Below are positions 1 through 9,300 of a DNA stretch of 64,000 bases, in pieces. Position numbers and translations under genes: made by a program. Every line of letters starts with the position of its first letter. Position 1 is the first letter of the stretch. Below the pieces are notes generated by a model, which had not been told where the DNA came from, made no database searches, and saw only the letters and a program-made list of their open reading frames with translations. Origin of the DNA: Firmicutes bacterium HGW-Firmicutes-9 (GTDB lineage Bacteria; Bacillota; Clostridia; Christensenellales; CAG-138); NCBI GenBank assembly GCA_002841395.1, contig PGZM01000001.1:548089-612088 (forward strand), read 5' to 3'.

Positions 1-302
1 AAGACGTAGTCGCCGGACTCGACTTCTTTTCTATGATAGATTGCGGGCAGCTCCTGCGGGGAACCATACTGGCACCAGCCAATCGGCAGAGCATCCGCAT
101 ACACGAGTGCTGCGTGTGCTCTGCCTTGCTGTACGAGCGACTTTTTGAGCGCCTTGTTTTGTTCGGACGTACCGCGCTTGATCTCGGGCGACTGATGGAA
201 CCAGATGCACCAGCACCCACCCCAGACGCCATTGTGACGCTGTGCCAGGTTCTCGAAATCATCCCAAGTTTCGGGAGTCAACGGCTTAATGGTGTAAGGC
301 AT
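1..302 (-). CDS. GNAT-like acetyltransferase, N-terminal part (cut by window edge)
   Basis: The reading frame opens with ATG at 302 and runs off the left edge, so only about 100 residues are visible. It starts MPYTIKPLTPETWDDFENLA, followed by a Trp/Cys-rich stretch (NGVWGGCWCIWFH) and the segment ALVYADALPIGWCQYG. That layout matches the first half of GNAT-fold acetyltransferases: an N-terminal helix, then a strand that introduces the substrate. The acetyl-CoA binding loop would lie outside the window, so the family call is an inference from the N-terminal pattern. The substrate cannot be told. It points the same way as the next gene but is separated from it by 65 bases. Confidence 0.6.
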   Translation of the reverse strand, partial: MPYTIKPLTPETWDDFENLAQRHNGVWGGCWCIWFHQSPEIKRGTSEQNKALKKSLVQQGRAHAALVYADALPIGWCQYGSPQELPAIYHRKEVESGDYV

Positions 303-367
303 AGGATATCCTCACTTCCGTTTATCAACGTAGCCAGCCCAAATGCATCTTTAAGAATTTTTACTTT

Positions 368-1375
368 TTATGCTTCGTCCTCTTTGTAGACGAGATTCCA
401 CTCCTTGCGGAGTCTGTCCATCATTTGCGCAATCTTCAGCGTTTCGTCGAGTGGCATTTCCGGTGCTTCCTTGAGCCCGTTTAAGAAATGCTGCTGTACC
501 GCTGCCGCCTCATATTGAAATCCGGTTGCAGGATATGGCATATCGAAGATGTCGTGTCCCGGTGCAATGCCGATATAGTTCTCGCTCGATGGCGTATATT
601 CCACTCTGTCTGCATGCCACCAACCATCACCAAGTTTGATCGTGCCCTTCGTTCCGGCGATGGTAACGTGGTTTTCCATCTTGAGTCCGATGCCGTCAGT
701 CAGCACCGCGATGCGTCCGTCAGCATATTCAAACGTAAACGTATTATATTCGTCTATGCCGTCTTTGATGTAGGCGGAAGAAGTAACCTTGACGGGATCA
801 GAGCCGAACATCGCAAATGTCAGCGCGAGAGGATAGATGCCGACATCCAGCAGAGCGCCGCCCGCCATATCGTGACGGAAGCGCCACTGCTGCTTGTTGG
901 CGCTGCCGTCAATACCGAACACCGCGTGAATGACCCGCGGCTCACCGAGACACTCGGAGCGTACCCACTCCAGCGCTTTTTGGAATGCAGGGAAGAAGCG
1001 CGTCCACATACCTTCCATGAGAAAGACGTTCTTTTCCCGCGCTTTTGCAATCATCTTCTCGGCCTGCGCCGCGTTCACGCCCAACGGCTTTTCGCAGATT
1101 ACCGCTCGGCCCGCTTCTAAAAACAGCATCACATTCTCATAGTGCTGCGGATGCGGGGTTCCAATATAAATGATGTCGAGGTCGGGGTCTTTGGCCATTT
1201 CTTCATAACTGCCGTAGTATTTGGGAATATGAAACGTCTGTGCAAACACCTTTGCGCTGTTGACGTTGCGCGAAGCAACGGCTGCGATCTTCGCATTTTC
1301 AACCAGTTGCAGTCCTTGCGCGAATTGGTTTGCGATGTTGCCGGTTCCGACGATTCCCCATTGAACCTGTTTCAT
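368..1375 (-). CDS. Gfo/Idh/MocA family NAD(P)-dependent oxidoreductase
   Basis: This 335-residue protein has the family's usual length. It begins with a Rossmann nucleotide-binding motif ([15 protein letters not shown], residues 7-21) and carries the EKPLG signature near residue 95, whose lysine normally takes part in catalysis. The C-terminal half looks like the alpha/beta substrate domain ([20 protein letters not shown]). Members oxidise or reduce sugars, inositols or related polyols with NAD(P); the substrate cannot be read from sequence. A strong ribosome-binding site (AAAGGAGG) lies just upstream of the ATG at 1375. It follows the isochorismatase-like gene on the same strand after about 100 bases and may be co-transcribed with it. 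Confidence 0.9.
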   Translation of the reverse strand: MKQVQWGIVGTGNIANQFAQGLQLVENAKIAAVASRNVNSAKVFAQTFHIPKYYGSYEEMAKDPDLDIIYIGTPHPQHYENVMLFLEAGRAVICEKPLGVNAAQAEKMIAKAREKNVFLMEGMWTRFFPAFQKALEWVRSECLGEPRVIHAVFGIDGSANKQQWRFRHDMAGGALLDVGIYPLALTFAMFGSDPVKVTSSAYIKDGIDEYNTFTFEYADGRIAVLTDGIGLKMENHVTIAGTKGTIKLGDGWWHADRVEYTPSSENYIGIAPGHDIFDMPYPATGFQYEAAAVQQHFLNGLKEAPEMPLDETLKIAQMMDRLRKEWNLVYKEDEA

Positions 1376-1479
1376 ATGAATCCTCCTTTGTCGATTCAGG
1401 ACATAAATGACGTTGTAAATTTGTTCGGTCAGGTTGTGTTGGTTGTTGCGTCATCATAAATGACTGTAACGGAGACAAA

Positions 1480-2061
1480 TTAGTTAAAAACTCCTCTGGC
1501 ATAGTTTACGGAAGAAAGCTGTTGCAGAATCGTCTCTGTCGTTTCAACCTTGGCAAAAGTACCATCCAGCGCGGCCATCATCGTCTGATGAACCGTATTT
1601 GCGGGGATCTGCGTGCTTCTCCAGTTCAAGTCTTTTGTCGTGCAAGCATCCTCTGCCAGTAACACATCGAAGTGCAATCGTTTTGCAGCCCGAATGGATG
1701 TATCGATGCACATATGGCTCATCATTCCGCAAATCACGAGGGTGTCGATCTGCTTGGCACGCAGCGCCTGTTCCAACCCCGTATCCCAGAACGCATCCGG
1801 ATAATGCTTCACAAATACCGGTTCGCTGGGGAGGGGAGAAACCAACGGGTGGATTTCGATTCCTTCGGTATTCGGCCGGAAGAAATCGGCTTTCTCGTTC
1901 TTACTGACATGCTGGATGTGAAAAACATCCATATCGTTCTGCCGGAAATACGCCAGCAGTACCTTTGCATGTTCGGCAGCGATCACCGGCAAATACAGCT
2001 CCCGGTTCCCTCCGGGGAAATAGTCCTTCTGGATATCGATGAGAACAAGTGCGGTTTTCAT
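1480..2061 (-). CDS. Isochorismatase-like cysteine hydrolase
   Basis: This 193-residue protein is of the isochorismatase/nicotinamidase superfamily. The catalytic triad is visible as Asp9 (ALVLIDIQKDYFPGG), Lys85 (VFVKHYPDAF) and nucleophile Cys118 in CGMMSHMCIDTSIRAA, together with the cis-peptide-type GMMSH segment. Family members hydrolyse amides, vinyl ethers or similar small molecules; no specific substrate can be assigned. The gene lies 55 bases downstream of an HxlR-type regulator in the same direction, so that regulator may control it. The start ATG at 2061 is preceded by AAGGGA. Confidence 0.88.
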   Translation of the reverse strand: MKTALVLIDIQKDYFPGGNRELYLPVIAAEHAKVLLAYFRQNDMDVFHIQHVSKNEKADFFRPNTEGIEIHPLVSPLPSEPVFVKHYPDAFWDTGLEQALRAKQIDTLVICGMMSHMCIDTSIRAAKRLHFDVLLAEDACTTKDLNWRSTQIPANTVHQTMMAALDGTFAKVETTETILQQLSSVNYARGVFN

Positions 2062-2116
2062 ATGTCAGATTCCCTTCTTGCTTTTGATCAAATCTTATCC
2101 AGCCGTTCTAAGGTGG

Positions 2117-2527
2117 TCAATTACCCACTTTCTGGTGGGTATCACGCGTGTTGTCTTCAAGCCCGGTCGTATTTTCAGTAGCAGTACTTTTTCTTCGCTC
2201 CATTCCGTGTTGTTCCATATACTCGATGCCGACTTCCTGCATGATCTGGATTGCCTGCAGCATCTTGCGACCCCGCGGCTCGGTCAGAAAGTATTCAACG
2301 TGCAGTGGGTAGCCGGGGAACACGTTTTTTGCAACCAAGCCAAACTTCTGAAGCTCGTTTAACTGCTGCAACAGCATCTTCTGCGTAATGCCTTCGATGC
2401 CGCGTTCCAACTCGGATAAGGTAAGATTGCCTTTTCGCAGCTGGAACATGATGATCGTCTTCCATTTTCCCTTGATGATGTCGTGAACGATCTCAAGCGG
2501 ACAGGTGTAGGCAGATCGAATTTTCAA
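2117..2527 (-). CDS. HxlR-family winged-helix transcriptional regulator
   Basis: I place the start at the TTG at 2527, because GGGAGG sits six bases before it and the product then begins MKIRSAYTCPLEIVHDIIKG, the usual start of this family. An in-frame TTG at 2545 lacks a good ribosome-binding site. The protein is 136 residues. A winged-helix core covers residues about 10-100, with the conserved phrases GKWKTIIMFQLRKGNLTLSELE and ITQKMLLQQL and the wing segment YPLHVEYFLTEPRGR. The conserved N-terminal Cys (TCPLE) can act as a thiol or electrophile sensor in relatives such as HypR. It probably regulates itself and the adjacent hydrolase. Confidence 0.9.
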   Translation of the reverse strand: MKIRSAYTCPLEIVHDIIKGKWKTIIMFQLRKGNLTLSELERGIEGITQKMLLQQLNELQKFGLVAKNVFPGYPLHVEYFLTEPRGRKMLQAIQIMQEVGIEYMEQHGMERRKSTATENTTGLEDNTRDTHQKVGN

Positions 2528-2644
2528 AGCATGCCTCCCATTCAAAATTGAAAGTATCGCAATGAATGATTTGTCTTTGGCTCAAATGCCGAAGACCGTC
2601 GTCCACATGTAAACGGAACATCGGTCAAATTTTAATACTGTTTT

Positions 2645-3229
2645 CTACGGGTAAATCTTCTCGCCTCGTTCTAACATCGATATGAACTGCTGAATCCTCT
2701 TTGTGCGCGTTTCCTGTTTCTTTGCGTTTTTGATGCGGAATAGAATCGCATACTTGTTTTGTCCATTCAGCATATCATAAAATGCTTTCGCTTTGGAGTT
2801 CTGTTCCAACTCCCTTGCAAAATCCTCCGGTAGGGAAGCGACGCTTTGTGGTTCGTATGCATTGTCCCAGTTTCCGTTTTGCTTTGCATTTTCAATCGCT
2901 TTGAATCCCTGTTCGGTCATTCTATCGGCTGCGATGAGGGCTTCTGCCTTCTCCGTATTCACCTTTGACCAGATGCTTCTTGTGCCGCGAGGTGTGAATT
3001 TCTGAATCCATGTTTTCTCGTCATAGGTTTTCTTATGACTGTCAATCCATCCGTAGCACAGCGCGCTTTCGACCGCTTCGTCATAGGTGACCGAAGCGAT
3101 GCCGGAGCTTTTTTTCGCGATTTGAAGCCAAACACCGGCAGAACTTGCGGCGTTGCTTTTCAGCCAGTCCTCCAGAGAAGATTGGGTTTCAAATGAGAGT
3201 ATGGGAAGGTCTACGGATTGCTGCTTCAT
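2645..3229 (-). CDS. YdeI/OmdA-type bacteriocin-protection family protein
   Basis: The start is the ATG at 3229, preceded by CCGGAGGCAAGTAT; the longer frame to 3331 has no support. The 194-residue protein shows the family hallmarks: LEDWLKSNAASSAGVWLQIAK near the N terminus, then the signature YDEAVESALCYGWIDSHKK, then KFTPRGTRSIWSKVNTEKAEALI. A C-terminal helical segment rich in Lys and Arg follows (KNAKKQETRTKRIQQFISML). Relatives are annotated as YdeI/OmpD-associated proteins, and some are linked to bacteriocin tolerance; the biochemical role is not established. It is monocistronic by appearance. Confidence 0.85.
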   Translation of the reverse strand: MKQQSVDLPILSFETQSSLEDWLKSNAASSAGVWLQIAKKSSGIASVTYDEAVESALCYGWIDSHKKTYDEKTWIQKFTPRGTRSIWSKVNTEKAEALIAADRMTEQGFKAIENAKQNGNWDNAYEPQSVASLPEDFARELEQNSKAKAFYDMLNGQNKYAILFRIKNAKKQETRTKRIQQFISMLERGEKIYP

Positions 3230-3525
3230 ATACTTGCCTCCGGAGAGCGTATGATGAAAGATTTGCCAACATGATGGGTTGAGATTTGCTGTCAATGTTG
3301 ACAAATAGACAATATCACTGCCGCATATCAATTACTGCTACATTATCACATTAGCACGTTGAATTTAAGTTGCAAGCCAAACATTGTTTGTTTTATGCCC
3401 TTTGCTACCGCTTTACGGGGGTCGGATTCAGGCGACCTGCAAAAGAAAACCGCGGCGAAAGTTCTACGCCACGGTAACGATATTGCTGTAAGTTTTCGGT
3501 TTGATTACGCGCTGCATGCGCAATA

Positions 3526-3930
3526 TCATTCTTCCGGGAACTCTTCAAACGCTGGAATGCTTTCCAACTCGTGATCCCAGTTTGCCCGATGTGAGCAAAA
3601 GATATGCCCTTGCGGCCGCAGGTTTATGTCGCTGTCTATATTTCCTGCGGGGACAACCAGAAGAGCTCCATCGAACTGAAGATTTGGCAGTGCAGAGCCG
3701 CAAATGGAACAAAAGCTCTTTATGTGACCTTCCGAACGGAAATCAAAGCGTTTAACCAACTCCTCGCCGGATAGCCAGGTTAGTTTTGCGGTAGAAGAAA
3801 ATAAATTGGCCGCATGCGCGGAACCCGTATCCTTTCGGCATCTCTCACAATGACAAAGGTAGAAATTCTCAAACCCTCCTTCCACCTCAAACGTGACTGT
3901 GCCGCAAAGGCATGATCCATGATACTTCAA
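3526..3930 (-). CDS. GFA/CENP-V-type zinc-binding protein
   Basis: This 134-residue protein matches the glutathione-dependent formaldehyde-activating (GFA) fold. Zinc-ligand cysteines are seen in three groups: Cys7/Cys9 (GSCLCGTVTFEV), Cys26/Cys28/Cys31 (YLCHCERCRKDTGSAHAAN) and Cys74/Cys77 (SFCSICGSALP). The spacing is that of the family. Despite the name, most members have no proven activity toward glutathione-formaldehyde, so no reaction is claimed. The start is a TTG at 3930 with GGAG nine bases upstream; no better-placed ATG or GTG is in frame. Confidence 0.88.
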   Translation of the reverse strand: MKYHGSCLCGTVTFEVEGGFENFYLCHCERCRKDTGSAHAANLFSSTAKLTWLSGEELVKRFDFRSEGHIKSFCSICGSALPNLQFDGALLVVPAGNIDSDINLRPQGHIFCSHRANWDHELESIPAFEEFPEE

Positions 3931-4061
3931 AACAAAATCTCCATATTCATTCTAAACGCAAAATCGGTGTACGTTCCGCAAACAACAATTGCGTTGCGGT
4001 TTGGTTGAAACGGGGCATATGCGATGCAAACTGTGCAATTGAGGGGGATTGCGTGCGATGA

Positions 4062-4204
4062 TTACTCTCTGGTTAATAACACAACCGTCTCCACATGGCA
4101 CGTCTGCGGGAACATGTCCACGGGACGGACGGCGGAGAGGGTAAAGCCGTGCGCTGCCAGATACTTGCAGTCGCGCGCGAGGGTTGCGGGGTTGCAGGAA
4201 AAGA
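4062..4204 (-). pseudogene. Remnant: last ~47 codons of an rlmD-like methyltransferase gene
   Basis: Read on the minus strand, this segment is in frame with the C-terminal end of RlmD and ends in its own stop (TAA at 4062-4064). It encodes SCNPATLARDCKYL, continues through the PVDMFPQTCHVE segment and ends VVLLTRE. The same part of the complete gene lies at 4936-5080. The two copies are close but not identical; most differences are at third codon positions, and the last residues differ (VVLLTRE here, VVLMEREIT there). Homology stops abruptly at 4204, right after the bases encoding the start of SCNPA. The copy is therefore a truncated, diverged homologue without start codon or SAM-binding domain. 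It marks either a lost paralogue or the old 3' end displaced by an insertion. Confidence 0.85.
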
Positions 4205-4306
4205 AAATAGTATTTCTATTTGATTTCCAATTGAATTTTTTGAATTAAATAATTGCAGGCGAGAACAATAATTTGCTGAAGCAAAACTGTTCAAACTAAA
4301 TGGCTC

Positions 4307-4765
4307 TTAATCTACAATATACCGTGTTAACATCACATAAAGATCAGATAATCTTTTCTGAGTACATGAATCCAAAGCGCAAATACCTGCAAATGGCTCA
4401 ACAGTATCAATAGAAAATAGCTTATAAAATCTATTTCGTTTGCCAACAAACACGGGATTGCAATAATTTAAAAATGTAGAATCGTCAATAAACTGATCGC
4501 CAGTTATATCAACTATAACGCAATTTCTGAACAACAACCATGCGTGAGTTTGCTTACCGATACCTTGGACGGTTTTTGCCGAACCGACAACACGTTTTGT
4601 TTTTATATCATGATCTAAAAAATACTGAGCTAATAGGTCGCAAGTATCACCGCAGCATCCATTTGGGAAATTACAGAACATAACATCTGTGTCTAATGCA
4701 CCATCCTGCAACGCTGTTTCGATTGCAGCTCGGAATTTGAAAGCAAGCCGCTCGATGTCTATCAA
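4307..4765 (-). CDS. Small protein with Cys/His/Asp pattern, possibly papain- or transglutaminase-like
   Basis: I do not recognise a named family with certainty. The 152-residue protein has NFPNGCCGDTCDLLAQYFLD near residue 32, QTHAWLLF about 50 residues later, then VIVDITGDQF. This order (Cys in a GCCGDT helix start, His before a hydrophobic strand, Asp in the next strand) is the geometry of papain- or transglutaminase-fold enzymes. That reading is an inference from order and spacing alone. The start is TTG at 4765 with AAGGAG six bases upstream. Base composition is clearly more AT-rich than in neighbours. The gene sits between the rlmD remnant and the complete rlmD, suggesting recent acquisition. 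Confidence 0.65.
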   Translation of the reverse strand: MIDIERLAFKFRAAIETALQDGALDTDVMFCNFPNGCCGDTCDLLAQYFLDHDIKTKRVVGSAKTVQGIGKQTHAWLLFRNCVIVDITGDQFIDDSTFLNYCNPVFVGKRNRFYKLFSIDTVEPFAGICALDSCTQKRLSDLYVMLTRYIVD

Positions 4766-4935
4766 AGTTACTCCTTAAATATGGTCGTCCCTGTTTGATT
4801 TCAACGTCACGGGGATAGGGGGAATCGGATCATTCCACGATTATGCATTATGTTCACAAAATGAAAGTATTAAAGCTAATTACTTAAACTCTTTACTCTA
4901 TTAAATCATTTTATAGTGCTTTACTGTCATTAACT

Positions 4936-6300
4936 TCAGGTAATTTCTCTCTCCATCAACACCACCGACTCCACATGACACGTCTGCGGGAACATATCCA
5001 CGGGACGTACGGCGGAGAGTGTGAAGCCATGCGCTGCCAGATACTTGCAATCGCGTGCGAGGGTTGCGGGGTTGCAGGAAACGTAGACCACGCGCTTAGC
5101 CGTGCTCTTTGCGATTGCCTCCAGCGCCGCTTCTTCGCAGCCTTTGCGCGGCGGGTCGAGCACGATGGCATCCACGCCGCCTTCGCGCGAGAACAGGCGG
5201 GGGAGCACATCCTCCACATTTCCGCAGATGAACTCCGCATTCTTCACGCCGTTAGCCGTGGCGTTTGCTTTCGCGTCCTCAATCGCGGGCGCAACCTGCT
5301 CAATACCGATGACGCGTTTGCAGTCCTCCGCAATAAACAGCGAGATCGTACCGACGCCGCAATAGCCATCCACAACCGTCTCATTGTCCTTTGCCGCGAG
5401 GAACTCACGCGCGGTATCGTAGAGCACCTGCGTCTGCACGCGGTTCACCTGCAAAAACGACTGTGGGCTGACAGAGAAGCGCTTGCCGCCGATGGTCTCG
5501 GTGAGCGCGGACCTTCCGGCAAGCAGCGTAAACTTCTCGCCGAAGACGACGTTGGTCAGCTTCGGGTTTTCGTTGTGCCAAACGCTGTCGCAGTTTTCGA
5601 GGAACGAGAGAAGATCATCTTTTTTCTTGAGCTGGCCTTTTGTCACGACTGTGACCATCAGCTCGCCTTCGGCAGTTGTGCGTGCGACGACGTGCCGCAG
5701 TTGTCCTTCGCCCGTGGTTTCGTCGTAGACGGGTACGCCGCAGGTGTTTGCCCAGGCGGCGACGCGGCGGGCAGCGTCCACGATGCGTTCGTCCTGAATC
5801 AAACAGTCGGAGAAAGGCACAAGCCTGTGGCTGCGCTCCGCATAAAAGCCGAACACGGCGGCATTACCGAGCACGCTGAAGGGGAAGCTGCCCTTGTTGC
5901 GATAGCGCGTCGGGTCTTCCATGCCGACGATGGGCTGCATGGGTACGCTTGTAAATCCGCCGAGACGGGTGAGCGCGTCCAGCACAAACTGCTGCTTTTG
6001 CCGCAGCTGCGCGGGATAGCTCAGGTGCCAGAGCGTGCAGCCGCCGCACTGGGAAAACACCGGGCAGGCAGGGCGGACGCGATCCGGCGAGGGCTTGATG
6101 ATCTCGACTGCCTTTGCGATGGCGTAGGTTGGCTGCACCTTGATGACGTGCGCTTTGACTTCTTCGCCGGCGAGCGCGCCGACGACGAACACGGCGAATC
6201 CTTCGACGCGGGCAACACCCTGACCCTCGTTGGTCAGGGACTCAATGATGACGACGAGATCGTCGTTTTTCTCAACGGGAGGGCGCATTTTCTGTGCCAT
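4936..6300 (-). CDS. rlmD: 23S rRNA (uracil-C5)-methyltransferase, RlmD/RlmCD type
   Basis: The 454-residue protein methylates C5 of a uridine in 23S rRNA with SAM. It has an N-terminal TRAM RNA-binding domain (about residues 10-70) and four cysteines suited to a [4Fe-4S] cluster: Cys79, Cys85 and Cys88 (ACPVFSQCGGC) and Cys166 (FSDCLIQD). A SAM-binding motif follows (VDGYCGVGTISLFIAED), then LDPPRKGCEEAA and the catalytic-cysteine motif YVSCNPATLARD near the C terminus. In Gram-positive bacteria one such enzyme (RlmCD) can serve both U747 and U1939; which applies here is not visible. It lies 61 bases downstream of dnaE on the same strand. Confidence 0.93.
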   Translation of the reverse strand: MAQKMRPPVEKNDDLVVIIESLTNEGQGVARVEGFAVFVVGALAGEEVKAHVIKVQPTYAIAKAVEIIKPSPDRVRPACPVFSQCGGCTLWHLSYPAQLRQKQQFVLDALTRLGGFTSVPMQPIVGMEDPTRYRNKGSFPFSVLGNAAVFGFYAERSHRLVPFSDCLIQDERIVDAARRVAAWANTCGVPVYDETTGEGQLRHVVARTTAEGELMVTVVTKGQLKKKDDLLSFLENCDSVWHNENPKLTNVVFGEKFTLLAGRSALTETIGGKRFSVSPQSFLQVNRVQTQVLYDTAREFLAAKDNETVVDGYCGVGTISLFIAEDCKRVIGIEQVAPAIEDAKANATANGVKNAEFICGNVEDVLPRLFSREGGVDAIVLDPPRKGCEEAALEAIAKSTAKRVVYVSCNPATLARDCKYLAAHGFTLSAVRPVDMFPQTCHVESVVLMEREIT

Positions 6301-6361
6301 GTTTATGGTATCCTTTCGGCGCGGGTTGCGCGCGGACGATTTTTAGGTTTGTTCTGCGGTT

Positions 6362-9300
6362 TTATTTCAGCTTGACGCAGTCGGAACCGAACTTTTCTTC
6401 GGCAGCGGCAAGGAACGCATCCGTAATAGTAACGTGGTATTCTTTCGGCGCGCTTTTGCCGATTTTCTTCGCCGCGTCATATAGCACGACGGGCGTTTCG
6501 CCGGGATAACGCTTGAGGAACGCGCAGGCGCGTGCCATCACGTCGTCCGGCAGGGAATCGAAACGGATGTAGAGGCTGCGGTTCGCTTCGCCGAGCGGCT
6601 TGATCTCGTCGATGAGCAAGCTGTTTGCGCGATCTTCGCGGATATTGAGCTTGCCGCGCGCGAGCACCGGCGCATCGTCCACAAACATGTGTCCCGCCTG
6701 CTGAAGCGTCCGCGGGAAGAGCACCGCTTCGACGCTGCCCGTGATGCCCTCGAGCACCGCGTAGCCCATCAGTCCGCTGCCGGAGCGTGTCGGCCGCTGC
6801 TTGCATTGGGTCAGCAGGCCTCCGACGACGACTTGCTCCTCGTCCTTGATGGTGCCTGTGCCGTCTGCTTCGGCGAGGTCGTCGATCGTATACTTGAGCT
6901 TTTTCAGCTGGGCTTCGTAGTTATCCAGCGGGTGACCGGAAAGGTACAGCCCCGTGGACTCGCGCTCCTTGACCAGCATGATTTGGTGCGAAAGCTCCGG
7001 CGCGTTCGGCAGCGGGATTTCCGCGCTCTGCAGCGTGTCGCCGCCTTCCAGGTCGAAGAGCGACATCTGTCCCGCGCCGCGCGCTTTCTTCACGGCGACG
7101 GAAGCGTCCAGCGCGCGCTCGTAGACCGCGAGGTATTGCGCGCGTTTGCCGCCCATGCTGTCAAAGCAGCCTGCGCTGATCAGTGCCTCGAGCATGCGCT
7201 TGTTAAGTCCGTCCACGCGGTCGCAAAAGTCGAAAAAGTTAACGAACTTACCATTCTGTGTGCGCTCCCTGACCATAGCTTCCATGACCGCGCCGCCGAC
7301 GTTGCGCACCGCGGCGAGGCCGAAGCGGATCGCGCCGCCTTCCGGCGCGAAGCGCGCGCGGGAGAAGTTCACGTCCGGCGGGAGCACCTTGATGCCATGG
7401 TTGCGCGCGCTGTAGACATATTTGGCGACCGTATCCACGGAGCCCAAAAAGCTGTTGATGAGCGCGGTTAAAAACTCTACTGGGTAATAGTATTTGAGGT
7501 AGGCCGTGCGATAGGCGAGCACAGCGTAGGCCGCCGCGTGGGATTTGTTGAATGCGTAGGACGCGAAATCCATCATCTCGTCGAAAATCTTGTCTGCAAC
7601 CGCCTCCGGTACGCCGTTTGCCACAGCGCCTACGACGCCGTCGGTTCCGTGGATGAAGTACGCGCGTTCTTTTGCCATCACGTCGTGCTTTTTCTTGCTC
7701 ATCGCGCGGCGCACAAGATCGCTTCGACCATAGGAATAGCCCGCGAGCGCGCGGACGATCTCCATGACCTGCTCCTGATAAACCATGCAGCCGTAGGTGG
7801 TGCAAAGAATCGGCTCCAACAGCGGGTGTGAATACACGACGCTGCCGGGATTGTGCTTGCCCTTGACATAGCGGGGGATCTGCTCCATCGGACCCGGACG
7901 GTAGAGGGAAATGCCCGCGATCAGGTCTTCAAAGCAGTCCGGCTTGAGCTGCGAAAGGAACTGTCGCATGCCGCTGGATTCCAACTGGAACACCCCGTCG
8001 GTATCGCCCGCCGCGATCATTTGATACACCTTGTCGTCGGTAAACGGCAGTCGGTCGAGATCCGGCGCTGCCTTACCGCTCTCTTCGATGAAACCCAGCG
8101 TGTCGCGAATGACGGTCAGGGTTCTTAGCCCAAGGAAGTCCATCTTGAGAAGCCCCAACTCTTCCAACGTAGTCATCGGAAACTGCGTGGTAATCACGGA
8201 ATCGTTGACCTGCAACGGCACCACGTCCGTAATCGGCACGCTGGAGATTACGACGCCTGCCGCGTGGGTCGAGCTGTGACGGGGAAGACCTTCGAGCCGA
8301 AGCGAGAGGTCGATGATCTTTTTGGTCGTCTCATCGCTCTGATATTGCGCTTTTAGGTCGGGGGAAATCGACAGCGCGCGTTCCAGCGTCATATTCAGCT
8401 CAAACGGTACCATCTTGCTGAGCTTATCCACTTCCGCATAGGGAACGCGCAGCACGCGGCCGACGTCGCGGATGACCGCGCGCGCCGCCATTGTACCGAA
8501 GGTGATGATCTGACTGACGTGTCCGTCGCCGTACTTCGCGGCGACATAGTCGATTACCTCCTGCCGGCGTTCATAGCAGAAGTCGATGTCAAAGTCCGGC
8601 ATGCTGATGCGCTCCGGGTTGAGGAAGCGCTCAAACAGCAGGTTATACTTCAGCGGGTCGACGTCCGTGATATCAAGACAGTACGCAGCGAGGCTTCCCG
8701 CGCCGCTGCCGCGACCGGGGCCGACCATGATGCCGTTGACCTTGGCGTAGTGGATGAAATCCCACACGATCAGGAAATAGTCGACAAACCCCATCTGCTC
8801 GATGATGCCGAGCTCATAGTTGAGGCGATCATGCGCTTCGATATCCGCGTCCGGCAGTTTTTTCGCCATGCCATTCAGGCAAAGCTGTCTTAGATATGCG
8901 GCGTTGGTTTGCCCTTCGGGTGCGACAAACGCGGGCATGCGTCGGATGCCGAACTGGATGTCGAGGTTGCATTTTTCCGCGACTTCCATCGTGTTGGCGA
9001 TCGCTTCCGTGTCTTCCGGCAGCGCGCGGCTCATATCCGACTCGCTCTTGAGGAAGAACTGGTCGCCCTCCATGCGCATGCGGTCGGGTTCGTCCACAAA
9101 CCGCTGTGTCTGGATGCAGAGCAGCACATCCTGCGCCTCCGCGTCGTCGGGCGAGACATAGTGCACGTCGTTGGTGGCGACGCATTTCGCGCCGATCTCG
9201 GCTGCGATTTTTCTTAGCCCCGGCAGTAACTGAATCTGCTCCGGGATACCGTGGTTTTGCAGCTCGATATAAAAGTCTTCGCCAAACAAGCGCTGCAGCC

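Noticed and set aside
3230-3525. Possible small plus-strand gene in the gap between the YdeI-like and GFA genes
   Set aside because: The frame lacks a ribosome-binding site, shows no family resemblance and runs into the GFA gene on the other strand.
4975-6375. 466-codon open frame on the plus strand opposite rlmD
   Set aside because: It is the shadow of a GC-rich gene: no recognisable motifs, while the minus-strand frame carries all RlmD motifs.
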